NCBI GenBank assembly: GCA_014773175.1
Contig: VXCM01000066.1
Coordinates: 116,348 to 180,347, forward strand
Reading direction: 5' to 3'
From: Lucifuga dentata
Taxonomy: Eukaryota > Chordata > Actinopteri > Ophidiiformes > Bythitidae
DNA length: 64,000 nucleotides
Shown: positions 49,279 through 60,507 of the stretch, one piece after another
How the letters are laid out: each line of letters begins with the position of its first letter
How positions within the stretch are numbered: the first letter of the stretch is position 1
The notes under the pieces: generated by a model
The model's input: the letters and a program-made list of their open reading frames with translations, nothing else
Database searches by the model: none
What the model was told of the DNA's origin: nothing
Made by a program: the position numbers and the translations under genes

Positions 49279-52200
49279 GTGAGCATCTGCACATCTACAT
49301 TTAACTGTTTCAACTTTGTGGGACATTTTGTTAGACAAGCACAAATTCCAAGTTTTAACAAATACCTGATAAATCAAGCTGCATTTTTCAGAAAACAATA
49401 CAAAATGATGCAGAGGAAATCTGCAATTCAAATATGGCATTTTTGGTTTGGTATAAGCATTAGATTGCTTCAATGAAATTTTGGAACAAACTGATACACA
49501 AACGTGATATATACTTTTTTTGTGTGTGAAATTTTTTTTCTAACTTTAGAAGCTGTTGAAGCAAAAAATTATGGCAAAAATCAAGGTTCAAGGGATTAAA
49601 AGGATAATTAAATTATTTAACTGTTTTACCACTATACAACTATGTCCCACATGCATATTGTGCCTGTTTCTGTGCATCAGTGAAATTAACAAATTTTTGT
49701 TGTGTAAAATACATAAATCTCAGATATGTTTAAAATATTTTCTGACTATATGTTACATCAAACATTTGGAAGTAGGCGTTCATAGTATTGTCTAATCAGT
49801 GTGAGTAAAACAAAAGCTCAAAATTATTTTTCCTTTGTATTATTAATTCTACAATGAAGCAGGTATGTACATGGAATTTATATCATTTAATAATAATCGA
49901 CTGGGACTGTATGAGAACAAAGTAAGATTTGCTTTAGTTTTCAGCTGGATTTTCTCAATGTTGGGTTGACTTTCAATCATAATACCAGCTAAGCAGCATG
50001 TCAATGAAAAAAATATTTGTCCCGAGAAAACATTTCCTATGTAAACATTTCAAAAGTAAGCTGTATTTACATTTTAACTTATTAGAACTGTGTTATTTAG
50101 ATGATAGACTGGAATCAGCTATATATTTTTCGTGAATAATGAATTTTATGCAGATCCGTCATTTGTGATGCTGTATTAAACTCTATAAATAGATTATCTC
50201 TCAATTCATAAATTTATTTCATTACCGATAAACTGCAAATGCATACAGCAGCAATAGCATTGTTCCTTCTTAAAATGTTCTGAACTCCAAGTAGTCGCCT
50301 GTTCAGATCTTTTACAAAATTATTTGTATCTGAACTATGTCAGGGATTTCTAACTCCTTTCAGAAACAATATACAGCTGATTTATTCCCTGTCCTTTGGC
50401 CTGTGATGCTATATTGAGTCTTCCAGTATGAAGGAAAAACAGGCTTAAGAAATGAAGATCGCACTTAATATATATATCCAATAACACAAATGTCAAAACC
50501 TCTTTCAAGATTCAGAATCCAATACTCAGTAGAGAGATGAACCCATTCAACAGCCTCAGAGTCATACAGGAGCTGCTCTTATACTCCTTTCTTCTAAATC
50601 CAAGCCTGTTTCCTGAGAGGGATCCAGTCTAGCATAAGAGATGCCACATTCAGATTTCAGACATCATATATTCAACAAATTTTAATACATTTTTTTATGT
50701 TTACGTCTTTTACTTCATATGTTGCAATTTTCTGCCTTGCATGATAAACAATACTGTATTAATAGTCAGCAAAGTCAGCAAGGTGTTTTTCTTTCCTCAG
50801 AGACAGTACGAAACTGTCAGAAAACTCAGAGCGTGTGAAATTATAATAAAGGCTGGCTTAGCTGTGATAATTCACAGACACCCACAAAGAGAATGGACTT
50901 GTGAATAACTGGTTCTCTTGAGCTGAGGTGTCACCTATTTTTACCAGATCTAGCTCTTAACTGTATTCCATGTGTGCCACTAAACCCTAACCCGTCAACT
51001 TTCATACATTATTATTAAATATTAAATGCACTGAGATCATTTCCAAAATGCAGTTATGGCTGTTTAGCTTTCACATCATGTATCGTCATGTATCACATAA
51101 TTATTCCATATATGAGGATTTTTTTTTTTTTTTTTTTTTTTTTTTNAAAAAAAAAAAAAAAAAAAAAAAAAAACAAGGGGGGCATAATTTTGAGTTTTTA
51201 AACTCAAAATTTGCAAGTTTATAAACTCACAAATCTGCCAGTTTAAAAACTCGCAAATTTGTGGGTTTTTAAACTGGCAAATTTGAGAGCTTCTTGTGAG
51301 TACATGATCTTATTAATTTATACTTTTCCAATGGATTTAGCAATAAAGAAACACTTATGCTTTTAGAGCAAAATCATCAAATTACCATATGGATCATGGA
51401 ATTATCATAAGCATATGGACTTTTAAAATTTGCAAATTTGTGAGTTTAAAAACTTGAAATAATGCCCCCTCAGTTTTTTTTTTTCATCTTATATGGCCCT
51501 AATACGCTGTCATACGATTCCTCTATGCCAGGAGTTCTCAAACTGTGTTGCAAGTACCACCGCTGGTACTTGAAACACCCCCTGGTCGTGCACCAGATGA
51601 TTCTGGAAATTTCTCAAAACAAATAAAATCTGCAGAAATAATATGGGTTTAATTCATAAACATGTTATTTTTATGTAATTATTATTCTCTTTGAATGTTA
51701 TTTGAAGAATTTGAGAGGTGATTTTTTGTTGACCATAGCTCAACTCGTCCCATCCACTCTTGGTGGGTGTCAGTAACTATTTGCATTCATATTTCTAAAA
51801 TACTGTACTCAGTTTCACAACAGCACAGAGGCATGCGTGAAGCTAAAATGTTGAGAACCTCTAGTCTATGCACATAAATAGCATTCATCATAATTTTACT
51901 TCAAAGCAGTGTTTTGGAACATTCTGGCATTCCTCCCTATGTAAATGCATACAGTTACTTGATCTCTGTTGATTTCAGGGGTCATTCCGGGGTCATCTTG
52001 CCTCCTCACCCCAGCAGTCCTCCACTCGGCGCCGTACCAACGAAAATGCTGTGATGCATTTCTTCAGGAGCATTGTAAGTTTCTTTTATTTTATTAAATC
52101 TGGTGAGAGGAGATCACATGAGTTTACATGGAATAAACTCCAATTTCCACCAAATTATGCATGCTAAACTGTTTTCCTCAGCTCCCCCACCGACTCTAAC

Positions 52201-55200
52201 TCCCCCACTGACTCCACCAGTCTCTCTTTTGCATACAGATGAAGGAAGATTTGAAGATTTCAGTCAAAAACTCAAATTATTTATGTTGTTTGTTTCAAAA
52301 CAGCTTTTGTTATTCTATTTTCATATCCCGTGTAATCAGTCACAATGATGTTGTTGCTTGGTGTTTCTCAGGTATCCTCACCACGTCCTAAATCCAGGGT
52401 GAGTCTCATTTTTCACTATATTTCTTTTGTCAGTCATTCCAGAGGCGTATCTGCAGGGTGACAATGACAAGCATCTGATCATTTTTAGACATGATACCCG
52501 TGCCAATATCATCATATTTACTTAGGTCAGCTTTAACAGCAGCATGGCTTTAGGGCTGGTGACATATTCGTCCATTGATCAGTTGTGACCAACACTTTGA
52601 TCCAGAGTGAAATATCTCAACAAATATCTGGGGATTTCAATTATATTTGGTAGTAACACTCATTGCCCCAGAAAATGAATCCTAATGACTTTTATGATCC
52701 ACTGACATTTAATTTAGCGCCAGCAGCAGGTCAAAATTTTTACTTATACAACTTTTATTTTATTTCCAGATAAGATACTCAACTGCACATTGAGCTTAAT
52801 GCTAACATATCATGCTAACATGATAAATGCTACATGCTAAATATTAGCATGTTAGCATGAACCTTCCACTTTTAACTTCCAAAGTCAATGCTCATCACAG
52901 CTCATTAACTCTGAGCTTTTGGAAAATATCCACTTACAAAATTATGAGCAACATGTTTGTAGGTCACTCAAGTGTAACTACAATCGCTAACATGATACCA
53001 TTTGAAGGGACCATGTGTACAGCTGAGGCTAACAAATTAGCACACAGCTTAACAATATTGAACCATATTAGACAATGATGGTTGGGCTTGACAAGCTGAG
53101 CCTGAGATGTTTTTAAGGAGCCAACATACAAATGATAAACCCTTTTAATTTAATAAACAGCATGGTCTTTCCTCTGGCGACACCCTCAGGCCAAATTCTG
53201 CCCTACATTTTAGCCACACTAGTGGTAAATGATTTTGTGTGTATAATGAGCATCACATCCTCGCAAGGCCACTTGTTTAATTAATTTTTGTAATGTTTTA
53301 ATGGTTTCTAAGGAAATCTTGTTGAGGTTGTGTTATGTTATGTTTGTTGCATTTCATCTTTAGGTGGAACTATGTTATGGGGGTGGGTTGGTAAAATTTT
53401 TTGTTGGTTTATGTTAAATGTTGAATGATTTTTGACTATGATGAATTTACAAGTACTGGTGGCAAAACAAATTTAATGCAAATTGACGCAGAAAGTGCTA
53501 TTTCATTTCAATTCAATTCAATTCAGTTCAAGGCCGTAACTTTCCCAACACTGGTTTTTGATTGTTTTATGATAATAACCACTGAAAAATGATAGCTTAC
53601 CAACCTTTTTGCTTTTTGCACATCATTGCTAATCCTGCCACCTAAAGCCTTGCTTTAACTTGAGGAGTGTCAGATATGTTAGCTACAGTACATTTTCAGT
53701 ATAAAGAGGGGGCTGCATGTTCCAGCCAGCTCCTTCTGAACTCATGTCATCTCATCATGGCACTGTCTGTTTCCTTTTCATGTCCAGTGGAGAGAAGTCT
53801 TGGGCTTGGTATGTCATGAAATCTTCCTTCTCAGATTGAACAACCCCACCACTGCCTGTTCTGTGTGTACAAGGATCCCACATATTTGTGTCTGTTGGGC
53901 TCTCTGTAATGTACTGGGGTCCTTTGTCTGCCTCTGTTACCTAACCTTTACTCACTCCTGTCTCTCTCTCTCTCTCTTTCTTTGCATCACTGTTTTCATC
54001 CTTGAAGAAAAGCATGTTTTATACCTGAGCAAATGGAATCGCGATTTTTGAAAAGAAGTGTTGTTTCACTGCCATCTACACTAGCTGAAAGACAGAGCTT
54101 ACAACATCGTGCTCTGATGGGTGCCAGCATAAAGCACTTTTAATTCACTGATTGATCAAAATGATTGATTAATTCCCCTGATCATCTATGAAACAAATCG
54201 CTCTCAGCTTATTGGTGAATTTATTATTGTTGATTTCCCCCCTTCCCCCCCTTTGCTTCAATCCAGAGCGACTCGCTGCTTCTGGATGACTTTGAAACCG
54301 CTCAACTATTTATGAACCACAACCGGTAAACATTTTCTCTTTAGGACCTCTTGGCATGCATCAAACTCCTCCTCTCCTTCCTCTCACCTCTGCTTTTCTG
54401 TAACACCTCTATCCCTCTGTGCCAAAGATGACTCACAAATCCCACTTCTGACTGTTTTCAGATTTACCGACCAATTACAGTCTGCTGTGTCAGACAGATC
54501 ATTGTGGACTACACCATATGTTTGTGATCCATTTTCTTTCCCCTAAAGGCCACTGCTATCTGAACCTGATCCTGTCACATGCACATGTTTCTTCCTTCCA
54601 TGTCTCAATCATGTTACTCTCAATAACAGATGGCAGCAACAGAGATGACTGTTTCTTTTTCTTTTGCATTGCACTGCTGCTGTTGCAGAGAAACCATATA
54701 ACTGCAATTTTTCTTCAAATTATATGCAGTAAAAAAATTAGGCCAGTCCTTTGGCCTTTAAAAATGTCTGTATAATTTCATAAAACCTAATTAAATTTAT
54801 CTCAGTTCAGTCAGGTTCACTTTTATTGCCATCTTAGTCAATCCAAATACAATCATAGAGGATGGAGGTTAAAATGTCCAAAAAAAAAAAAAGNAAAAAA
54901 AAAAAAAGTGCAAACATTTGGCCACTGTTAAGCAGACAGTCTCTTCCTCATTTCTGAAAGGTGATCATTTTGTAGATATGTGTTTTTTTGTCCAGCAACA
55001 GCAATAATTTTCTCCAAAATTGTTATTGCAAGTCTTTTTTGTGCCATTTTGTTGTAGTCACATTTTTTCTGATGAGAAAAGGATCGTCAATATAAAATTA
55101 ATTAAATTTCTGGCTAAAGGTTATAGGGGGGACCATGCAGCCACGTGGTTTCAGGTCCTGAATTCAGGTCCAGCCTCTTCATCTGTGCTTATAGAACATT

Positions 55201-57725
55201 TTTTTCTAGGCCTCGTCGCCACGTGTTGAGAGCTCAAAGTCGCCGGTCAGACGACGCAGAGACCAAAGCACACTGTCCAGAATCTTCAACCTGGTGAGCT
55301 CACCTGACGTTTGACTCCTTCTTTCCTCAAATTCCTCTTTTCTTCTGTTAAAAATGCACCTCATGAGCGCTGTTTCTTATCTGTGTTTGCCTGAATGCAA
55401 CAGTGATGCTATCATCAGAGATCAGTGAGTAGCACTGTGTGCACTATAATGATTTCCATTTCCATTTGGATACATTTCCTTCATCTTCTTTGCTATTAAT
55501 TATATACTGTAGTTCCAGCATGCTTCTACAGCAGCCTGTCATCATCATAAAAAAAAAAACTGAACCACTTTCTAATGACATACTTAATACTTTTTATTTT
55601 TTTTAGTTGTAATTAATGGTTTTATTATTGCTTAATAAGTAACTCATTAATGCTAGATAAGCAATAAGCCATTCATAAGAACTTTTAGGTTCCTTAGTTG
55701 TGGAAAAAATCCCTTTGGAAAGTTCTTGGGTTTTTTCCACATTATAATAAGCCATCAGGTCTGCAGTTGCAAATGTTAAAAAAGTTGTTAATAAATGGAT
55801 TTTTCAACAAATCGTTCATTTTCCTTGATGAATAAGAAGAGATAAAACACTCAAGTTAAAGGATCATACTGGCGATTTTGCATGTTTAAGTCCAATAAAT
55901 ACTACCTGCATACAAGTTACATTCCTGACAACCATTTTCCAAAACATAAAATCATATCTTAGTTTTCTTCTTATCCTGCCAAAGCCACTAATCTTTTAAA
56001 ATCAAATGTTCAGGTGATACACCCACTTTAAAATTCAATGTTTCACTTGCTAACGAATGCAGAAAGGATGGTCATTTTTAATGTCTCTGCATCACGTATC
56101 CTCCTGGGTCTATATTCCCTTGTGGAGATATATATTTTCTTCTGTGCAGCTCCATGTTGAATCGGTTAAATTGAGTTACTTTGATTAAAAATGATAATAG
56201 ATGTGTTTGCTGTGGTGGATTACTTATCTCAAGCATGTTTCAGGTCTCTACAAGTTTATTTTTATAGCATACTGGAATGAATTGAAAATAATGGCAGTTT
56301 GGACGGTAGCAAAATACAAATGTAGTATTTACCACTCCAGTATTATGTTTTGATGGTTGAATGGAAATGGTTGTGAGTAACATAACATGTATACGGGTGT
56401 ACTGTATATATTGGGCTCAAACATGCAATGGTATGGTCGTGAAACAAATGTTTTTCTCAATCCTTCTGTTGGTGTCTGATCGTAGGTTTGGAGACTTTTT
56501 GACCGCAAGACCCAGTTAATGTCTGCAGTTCTCCAGTTGAGCCATCCTCCTCACTGTGTGTGAAGGAGATGTTCTGTTCCTCGTCATGCGTGGGGTCAAT
56601 ATAGACACGCATCTTCTTCCATGCCGATTGAAACAATTATTTTTTTTATAAGAATTTGTTTTTTCCTTTGTTATTTTATTTTAGTTAAATTTAATTATAT
56701 TTTTGTTAATATTTTGAATGAAAGATCAAGAGGATAAACACAAAGACATTTTTTCATGGCCCATTATGGTCTTACTTACCAAGGTTTCCAATATTTGTGG
56801 AGGGCACTGTATACTTCAACAGGTATATGACACAACAACAAGATGAACATGTCCTAGTCTATTGTAGTCCTTAAGAAATGGAGTTCTTTTTATGGGGTTC
56901 CTTTATGTAATGTAGGGGAGCCATGGGTCAAGGTGGCAGTGAAGGAGGCTTACAATAACAATGGAGAGAGCTTGCTGTAGTTCATTTCATGATTAAAGAA
57001 GGCAAATAATTTAGAGGAGGAGATGCTCTGATCTTCATCTAAATCAGAGTAGGAAGGATGGAGACTTTCAGTTTATTCTAAAAATATGACGTTGAGACAC
57101 GTTGAGCCTTGCAAGACGTCTTTGTGCCCTGAAAGTTTTACTTCGTATGAAGTATACTTGGACCTCTATGCCGCAGCCAAAGGAAGCTTCCACAACGTTT
57201 CAATGTAAATCTTCTTATAAATGTCTTATTACTGAGTTGAAAAGTATTAGTAAATTAGCTATTAATGATTAGAAAGCCATTGCTTACAACTTAGAAACTT
57301 AGAAACAAGCAAAATACAAAAAAGTATGTCTTATTAGGAAGCGGTACCTAATAAACTAACAAGCTTATGGGCAACATTTACACATTGTACACATGTAAAC
57401 TCTACTTGAATTGCTCATATTCACATTTATCGATCAGGTATTGTTTTTGTTGCACTATCTACCTCAACCTTGAGAGTTCATTTCCAGTATGGACGATCTC
57501 CTGATCCTAATCGATGTGAAGTTAAGACAATCACACATCAATTCATTTACAACAAACGTGAACTTGAATGTGCAACACAGTTTTTACTGAAAACCACATC
57601 GTTCCAGATTGCTGGAGTGATATTTTTTAAAACTCACATTATCCTTCTTTTTTTTTTGTTTAATCTCTTGCCAGGGAGAAACCAAGTCCCGTCCACCCCC
57701 CAAACGCTGGAGCACCATCTTCTAA
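49159..57725 (+). CDS. mbp: Myelin basic protein (complete, classic isoform)
   Basis: MBP is a small, very basic, largely disordered peripheral membrane protein that binds acidic lipids and packs the cytoplasmic faces of myelin. Joining 49159-49278, 51979-52074, 52372-52398, 53788-53808, 55210-55293 and 57675-57725 gives 132 residues with every junction in phase 0 and GT-AG splice sites. Recognisable blocks are FFGGDKKK at the end of exon 1, NAVMHFFRSI before VSSPRPKSR (mammalian VHFFKNIVTPR), DQSTLSRIFNLG (mammalian GTLSKIFKLGG) and an Arg/Lys-rich end finishing KRWSTIF. It is shorter than the mammalian 18.5-kDa form, as expected for fish. The mammalian exon 2 equivalent is absent. It is divergent from galr1. 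The 7-codon exon is inferred from splice sites. Which teleost paralogue (mbpa or mbpb) this is remains undecided. Confidence 0.93.
49279..51145. other. mbp intron 1, first part
   Basis: AT-rich intronic sequence. Small open frames at 49556-49795 have no domain. It ends in a poly-T tract meeting an N at 51146. Confidence 0.5.
51174..51473. mobile_element. Inverted-repeat element in mbp intron 1 (MITE-like)
   Basis: Left end AGGGGGGCATAATTTTGAG, and the reverse complement of the right end CTGAGGGGGCATTATTTCAAG. Inside, TTTTTAAACTC, AAATTTGC and GTGAGTTT recur in alternating orientation, giving nested hairpins. No coding capacity. Confidence 0.65.
51529..51863. mobile_element. hAT-like non-autonomous element in mbp intron 1
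   Basis: Left end CAGGAGTTCTCAAACTGTG; the right end, read in reverse, is TAGAGGTTCTCAACATTTT. Flanks CTCTATGC (51521-51528) and GTCTATGC (51864-51871) are a 7-of-8 match, as expected for an aged 8-bp hAT target duplication. About 335 bp, no transposase. Confidence 0.65.
51979..52074 (+). CDS. mbp: mbp exon 2
   Basis: 32 codons beginning GSFRGHLASS and ending NAVMHFFRSI. Acceptor TTGATTTCAG, donor GTAAGT. It contains the conserved VHFF membrane-binding helix region of MBP. Confidence 0.94.
52372..52398 (+). CDS. mbp: mbp exon 3
   Basis: Nine codons, VSSPRPKSR, the counterpart of the mammalian proline-rich VTPRTPPP segment. Acceptor GTTTCTCAG, donor GTGAGT, phase 0 at both ends. Confidence 0.88.
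52540..53070. repeat. Dispersed teleost-type repeat in mbp intron 3
   Basis: GTGAAATATCTCAACAAATA, CCAGAAAATGAATCCTAATG, GCGCCAGCAGCAGGTCAAA, repeated GCTAACAT units and GTACAGCTGAGGCTAAC. I recognise this order from a very common teleost repeat ('gtgaaatatctcaacatctact ... agcgccaccagcaggtca'). Diverged, no coding capacity. Confidence 0.65.
53788..53808 (+). CDS. mbp: mbp microexon 4 (7 codons)
   Basis: 21 nt encoding WREVLGL between a pyrimidine-rich acceptor (TTTTCATGTCCAG) and a GTATGT donor, phase 0. The position corresponds to the small mammalian exon encoding GLSLSRFSW. Because it is phase 0, skipping it would also keep the frame. Confidence 0.7.
54267..54325 (+). CDS. mbp: mbp candidate frame-shifting cassette exon
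   Basis: 59 nt preceded by a long C/T tract (CCCCTTTGCTTCAATCCAG) and followed by GTAAAC. In the frame coming from WREVLGL it reads SDSLLLDDFETAQLFMNHN plus two bases. Because 59 is not a multiple of three, inclusion moves exons 6 and 7 to another frame. No transcript evidence is available here. Confidence 0.5.
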
Positions 57726-57834
57726 ACTCTCTGCCGAGGACCAAACCACAGATCCAGTACTGATGGGACAAGATGGAGGACAAACAGATCTGCACGCGGC
57801 GGACTCACAACCTCAAGAAATGTTAACCAACTAA
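54267..57834 (+). CDS. mbp: Alternative mbp C-terminus in a second frame (predicted)
   Basis: Joining 54267-54325, 55210-55293 and 57675-57834 in the frame set by the cassette exon gives about 100 codons with no stop. It runs through SDSLLLDDFETAQLF, then RPRRHVLRAQSRRSDD, then EKPSPVHPPNAGAPSSKL, an acidic stretch (EDQTTDPVLMGQDGGQTD) and a stop after EMLTN. With exons 1-4 this would be a protein of about 188 residues. It overprints the classic exon 6 frame and uses the first 109 nt of the classic 3' UTR as coding sequence. The open frame and splice sites are seen; expression is inferred. Confidence 0.4.
54826..54908. repeat. Poly-A tract with N and TTTATTGCCATCTTAGTC
   Basis: A run of A around N at 54894, next to CACTTTTATTGCCATCTTAG, possibly the end of an old retroelement. 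Intronic in mbp. Confidence 0.4.
55210..55293 (+). CDS. mbp: mbp exon 6
   Basis: 28 codons in the classic frame, with SSPRVESSKSP, an RRRR run, and DQSTLSRIFNL at the end (mammalian GTLSKIFKL). Acceptor TTTTTCTAG, donor GTGAGC, phase 0 at both ends. Confidence 0.93.
55856..56443 (+). mobile_element. MITE-like element family M1, copy D (mbp intron)
   Basis: Starts TTAAAGGATCATACTGGCGA; the degraded right end is GGTATGGTCGTGAAA. It shares ACAACCATTTTCCAAAACAT and GATACACCCACTTTAAAATT with copy A. It lies in the last mbp intron. Confidence 0.8.
56444..57674. other. mbp last intron, remainder
   Basis: No exon-like segment in frame with mbp was convincing. A GTTTGGAGACTTTTTGACCG segment near 56486 follows an AG but has no supporting homology. 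Confidence 0.4.
57675..57725 (+). CDS. mbp: mbp last coding exon
   Basis: GETKSRPPPKRWSTIF then TAA. Acceptor CTCTTGCCAG after a T-rich tract. This is the basic C-terminus of MBP. Inclusion of the 59-nt exon would read this exon in another frame to a TAA at 57832-57834. Confidence 0.92.
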   Translation, partial: GETKSRPPPKRWSTIF

Positions 57835-58880
57835 TAAAAATCTCCTATATCTTAAGACAGTGACACAACATTGGTTCAGTAATATCCAGTCTGCAGGGAT
57901 TTAGGTGATCTTTTTAATCCTACTTCTGAGATCTTCTCTTGGTCGTTATTTAGCTGATTAAGGCTTTTTGATTAAGGTGATTATTAAGCTGATTAAGGTG
58001 ATGTTATTACAAAAATATCCTGTAAAAATCTCCCAGTTGAGTATCTTGGTCTGATGGTGCTAATGTTTGCTGTCCGAGGTTTGTTCTTGGCAGGTGTTTG
58101 TTTCTCTATTTGTCTCCTGTCCTCTACATTTTGTACATGAGTGATGCTTTATACTGTATGTCTCACTGCTTCCTGGACAAAAAAAAAAAAAAAAAAAAAA
58201 CTCACACACCAAATAAATCTTTGTGTTGTGAAATCTAGACGTTTGTGGCTATTGCTCTTGTTGTACGTGAGTGAAAAGTATGTAAAGAAATGCATTTAAA
58301 AATACATCTGGAAACCTCTATATGGGTTTTATGAACTCTAATCTTGTTTCACATAACAGTTTTTGTTTATTCTTGAGTGTGATTAATCCAAATGTACAGC
58401 CTATCAAGTAAACAGAATAAAATGCCCTTTATAAATGCACTGTTATGTAACTGTCTGTTGTTGCTGTTGCATCTATCTCATTTATTGAAACTTATAGTTT
58501 AAAGATTTAATGCCATTCACATTTATTTTAAAGGGTGACAAACAGAAGGTTTCTATTATGCGATGGCCAGACGGTAAGTTGTTTAAAGGTTTAAGTGGAA
58601 GAAACAGGATGGAATCTCGAGTTTAGTGCTGAAAGTCAACATGTTAATTTAAAATTTCTCTCACAGAATTTGTCTATTTTATTTGGTGGGTCATTAATTT
58701 TGCCTCTCGTTTGTACATGGGCTGTGATGTTTATGTTCATTGTAACTCGGTACACAAAGCAACTGTAAAGATATCTTTTTTCTGAAGCTGTTTATGTGTG
58801 GTGGTGCTACAGGAACTCATACTGTAAAATTCTGTTAACATTCAGCCTAACTTGAAATAAACATCACTGTCTTCTCTGAG
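57726..58880 (+). other. mbp: mbp 3' UTR with polyadenylation signals
   Basis: The non-coding tail of mbp. AATAAA occurs at 57833-57838, 58212-58217, 58416-58421 and 58856-58861, so several 3' ends are possible. A poly-A tract at 58179-58200 may be a replication-slippage tract. The UTR end is an estimate from the last signal. Confidence 0.6.
57733..57743 (+). promoter_or_regulatory. Candidate A2RE-like mRNA transport element
   Basis: GCCGAGGACCA agrees at 8 of 11 positions with the mammalian MBP A2RE core GCCAAGGAGCC, which binds hnRNP A2 and directs mRNA to oligodendrocyte processes. It sits eight bases after the classic stop. Degenerate matches this short can arise by chance. Confidence 0.3.
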
Positions 58881-59138
58881 TGGAGTTACTCATTTTTTTT
58901 TAATCTGACAAAATTATGTTATATACTGTATTTACGGGCAGTCCTGTTTTACCATCGTCACATTTTCACTTTCAACATTTTGCAGACTTTCAAAAGCAAA
59001 TTTTAGTGAATGCAGTGTAAACATTTATGTTTCTCAAGTTTCAATTCTCATTACAAGAACCCAGTCATAACATCACAGTGATCAAACTAAAGTTAAAGCT
59101 TAGAATGGAAATTGGGGAAGCATTAGACAGGGGAAGCC

Positions 59139-59710
59139 TTAAAGGACCATACCATCTATTTTGCATGTTTGAGCCTAATATATTCAATTTTCATACACAT
59201 CAGTTCATATACTGACAAACATTTCCCAAAGGATAAAACTGTATTTCAGCTTTCCTTATATTTTGCAAAATCTCTTTCAAAATCAAATATTCAAGCGATA
59301 CACACACCTTAAAAATCAATGTTTCGCCTGCTAATAGCAGCTTTATGAAATCACGGTCATTAAAATTTTTCAATAAACGCAGGTCTTGTGGGACTCCATT
59401 CCCCAGTGGAGACATACATTCACTCCACGCTTTTTATTGAGTTTAAACTTTGAAAAAACCTGAATATACGTGTTGTTCATGATGATGGATTACCTATCCC
59501 AAGAACGTTTCAAGTATCAACAAGTTGATTTTAATGGTGTAATAGAATAAACTGAAACCAATGGCGGTCTGGAAAGCGGGAAAAACATTTTTTTTTTTTT
59601 TTACTCACCTTTCCAGTACTATGCTTTAGGAAATGATTGTCAATAACTTTGTGCATGAAAATTTAATATATTAGGCTCAAATATGCAAAATCAGTTGTAT
59701 AATCCTTTAA
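59139..59710 (+). mobile_element. MITE-like element family M1, copy E
   Basis: 572 bp, starts TTAAAGGACCATACCATCTA and ends GTTGTATAATCCTTTAA. Collinear with copies A, C and D. It lies between the convergent mbp and zbtb22 genes. Confidence 0.85.
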
Positions 59711-60507
59711 ATGATTATGGGGGCTCACAGCTAGATGGAAATATCCAGCTTTTCAAGGGATTCAAAATTCCTAGTGACACCACTGAAGGTAACATTAGGA
59801 ATTTGATGTTTACATTACATTACATATGAAGTTATGCCTGTAACCTAACCTTCAGAGGAGCATAGGGCAACTCCACCTTTCCACCATTGTTTTCAATCCC
59901 AGACAAGGCTCTAAGTTTATATATGTGGATATCTATAAATAGTTACTGTAGGGACCAAATGTTCCATATCCTAAAACATGTCAAAATTTATTTTTTGAGA
60001 AATAATTATTTAATGGAATGATTTTAGGTCAAGAAATATCCTGAGGGCCAATCATCTATCTCTACATAATGCCAAAATCAAAGCCTTCTACAGACTTATG
60101 AAATAAGACCTTCAGATGTACATTTTTGCCCTACATTAATGTGAATAACAAGTAGCGTCATTAGATTCCCCTGTCAATACTTAGAGGATTGAAACAATGT
60201 TCACATCATTAGAAGTAATGCTGAGGTAGAATTTTTCAAGGAATACCCCTAAAACCATAATTAGCAATTAACTTCTCTGAAAATGTTCCTGGGATTTCTC
60301 TTCTTGACGTGTTAAATATAACAGGCTTCATTTGCACTTTTACAGGTCTTTCACATTTAATCAGATTGTGTTCCTGCACATTAAAAAAATAACTGGAAGA
60401 TTGAAAATGGTGCATTAAAGCTTTAAAATGAAAAAATAAGAAGATAACCCTTTAACCCCAAATACAAAATTTCAACATTATTTAAGCATCATTTCAACCC
60501 ACATCAC
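59711..60507. other. No gene recognised (mbp-zbtb22 intergenic)
   Basis: AT-rich, no supported feature. Confidence 0.4.

Noticed and set aside
57470..57763. 97-codon frame running into the last mbp exon
   Set aside because: It is a third frame that reads through the intron and acceptor; it joins no upstream mbp exon in phase.
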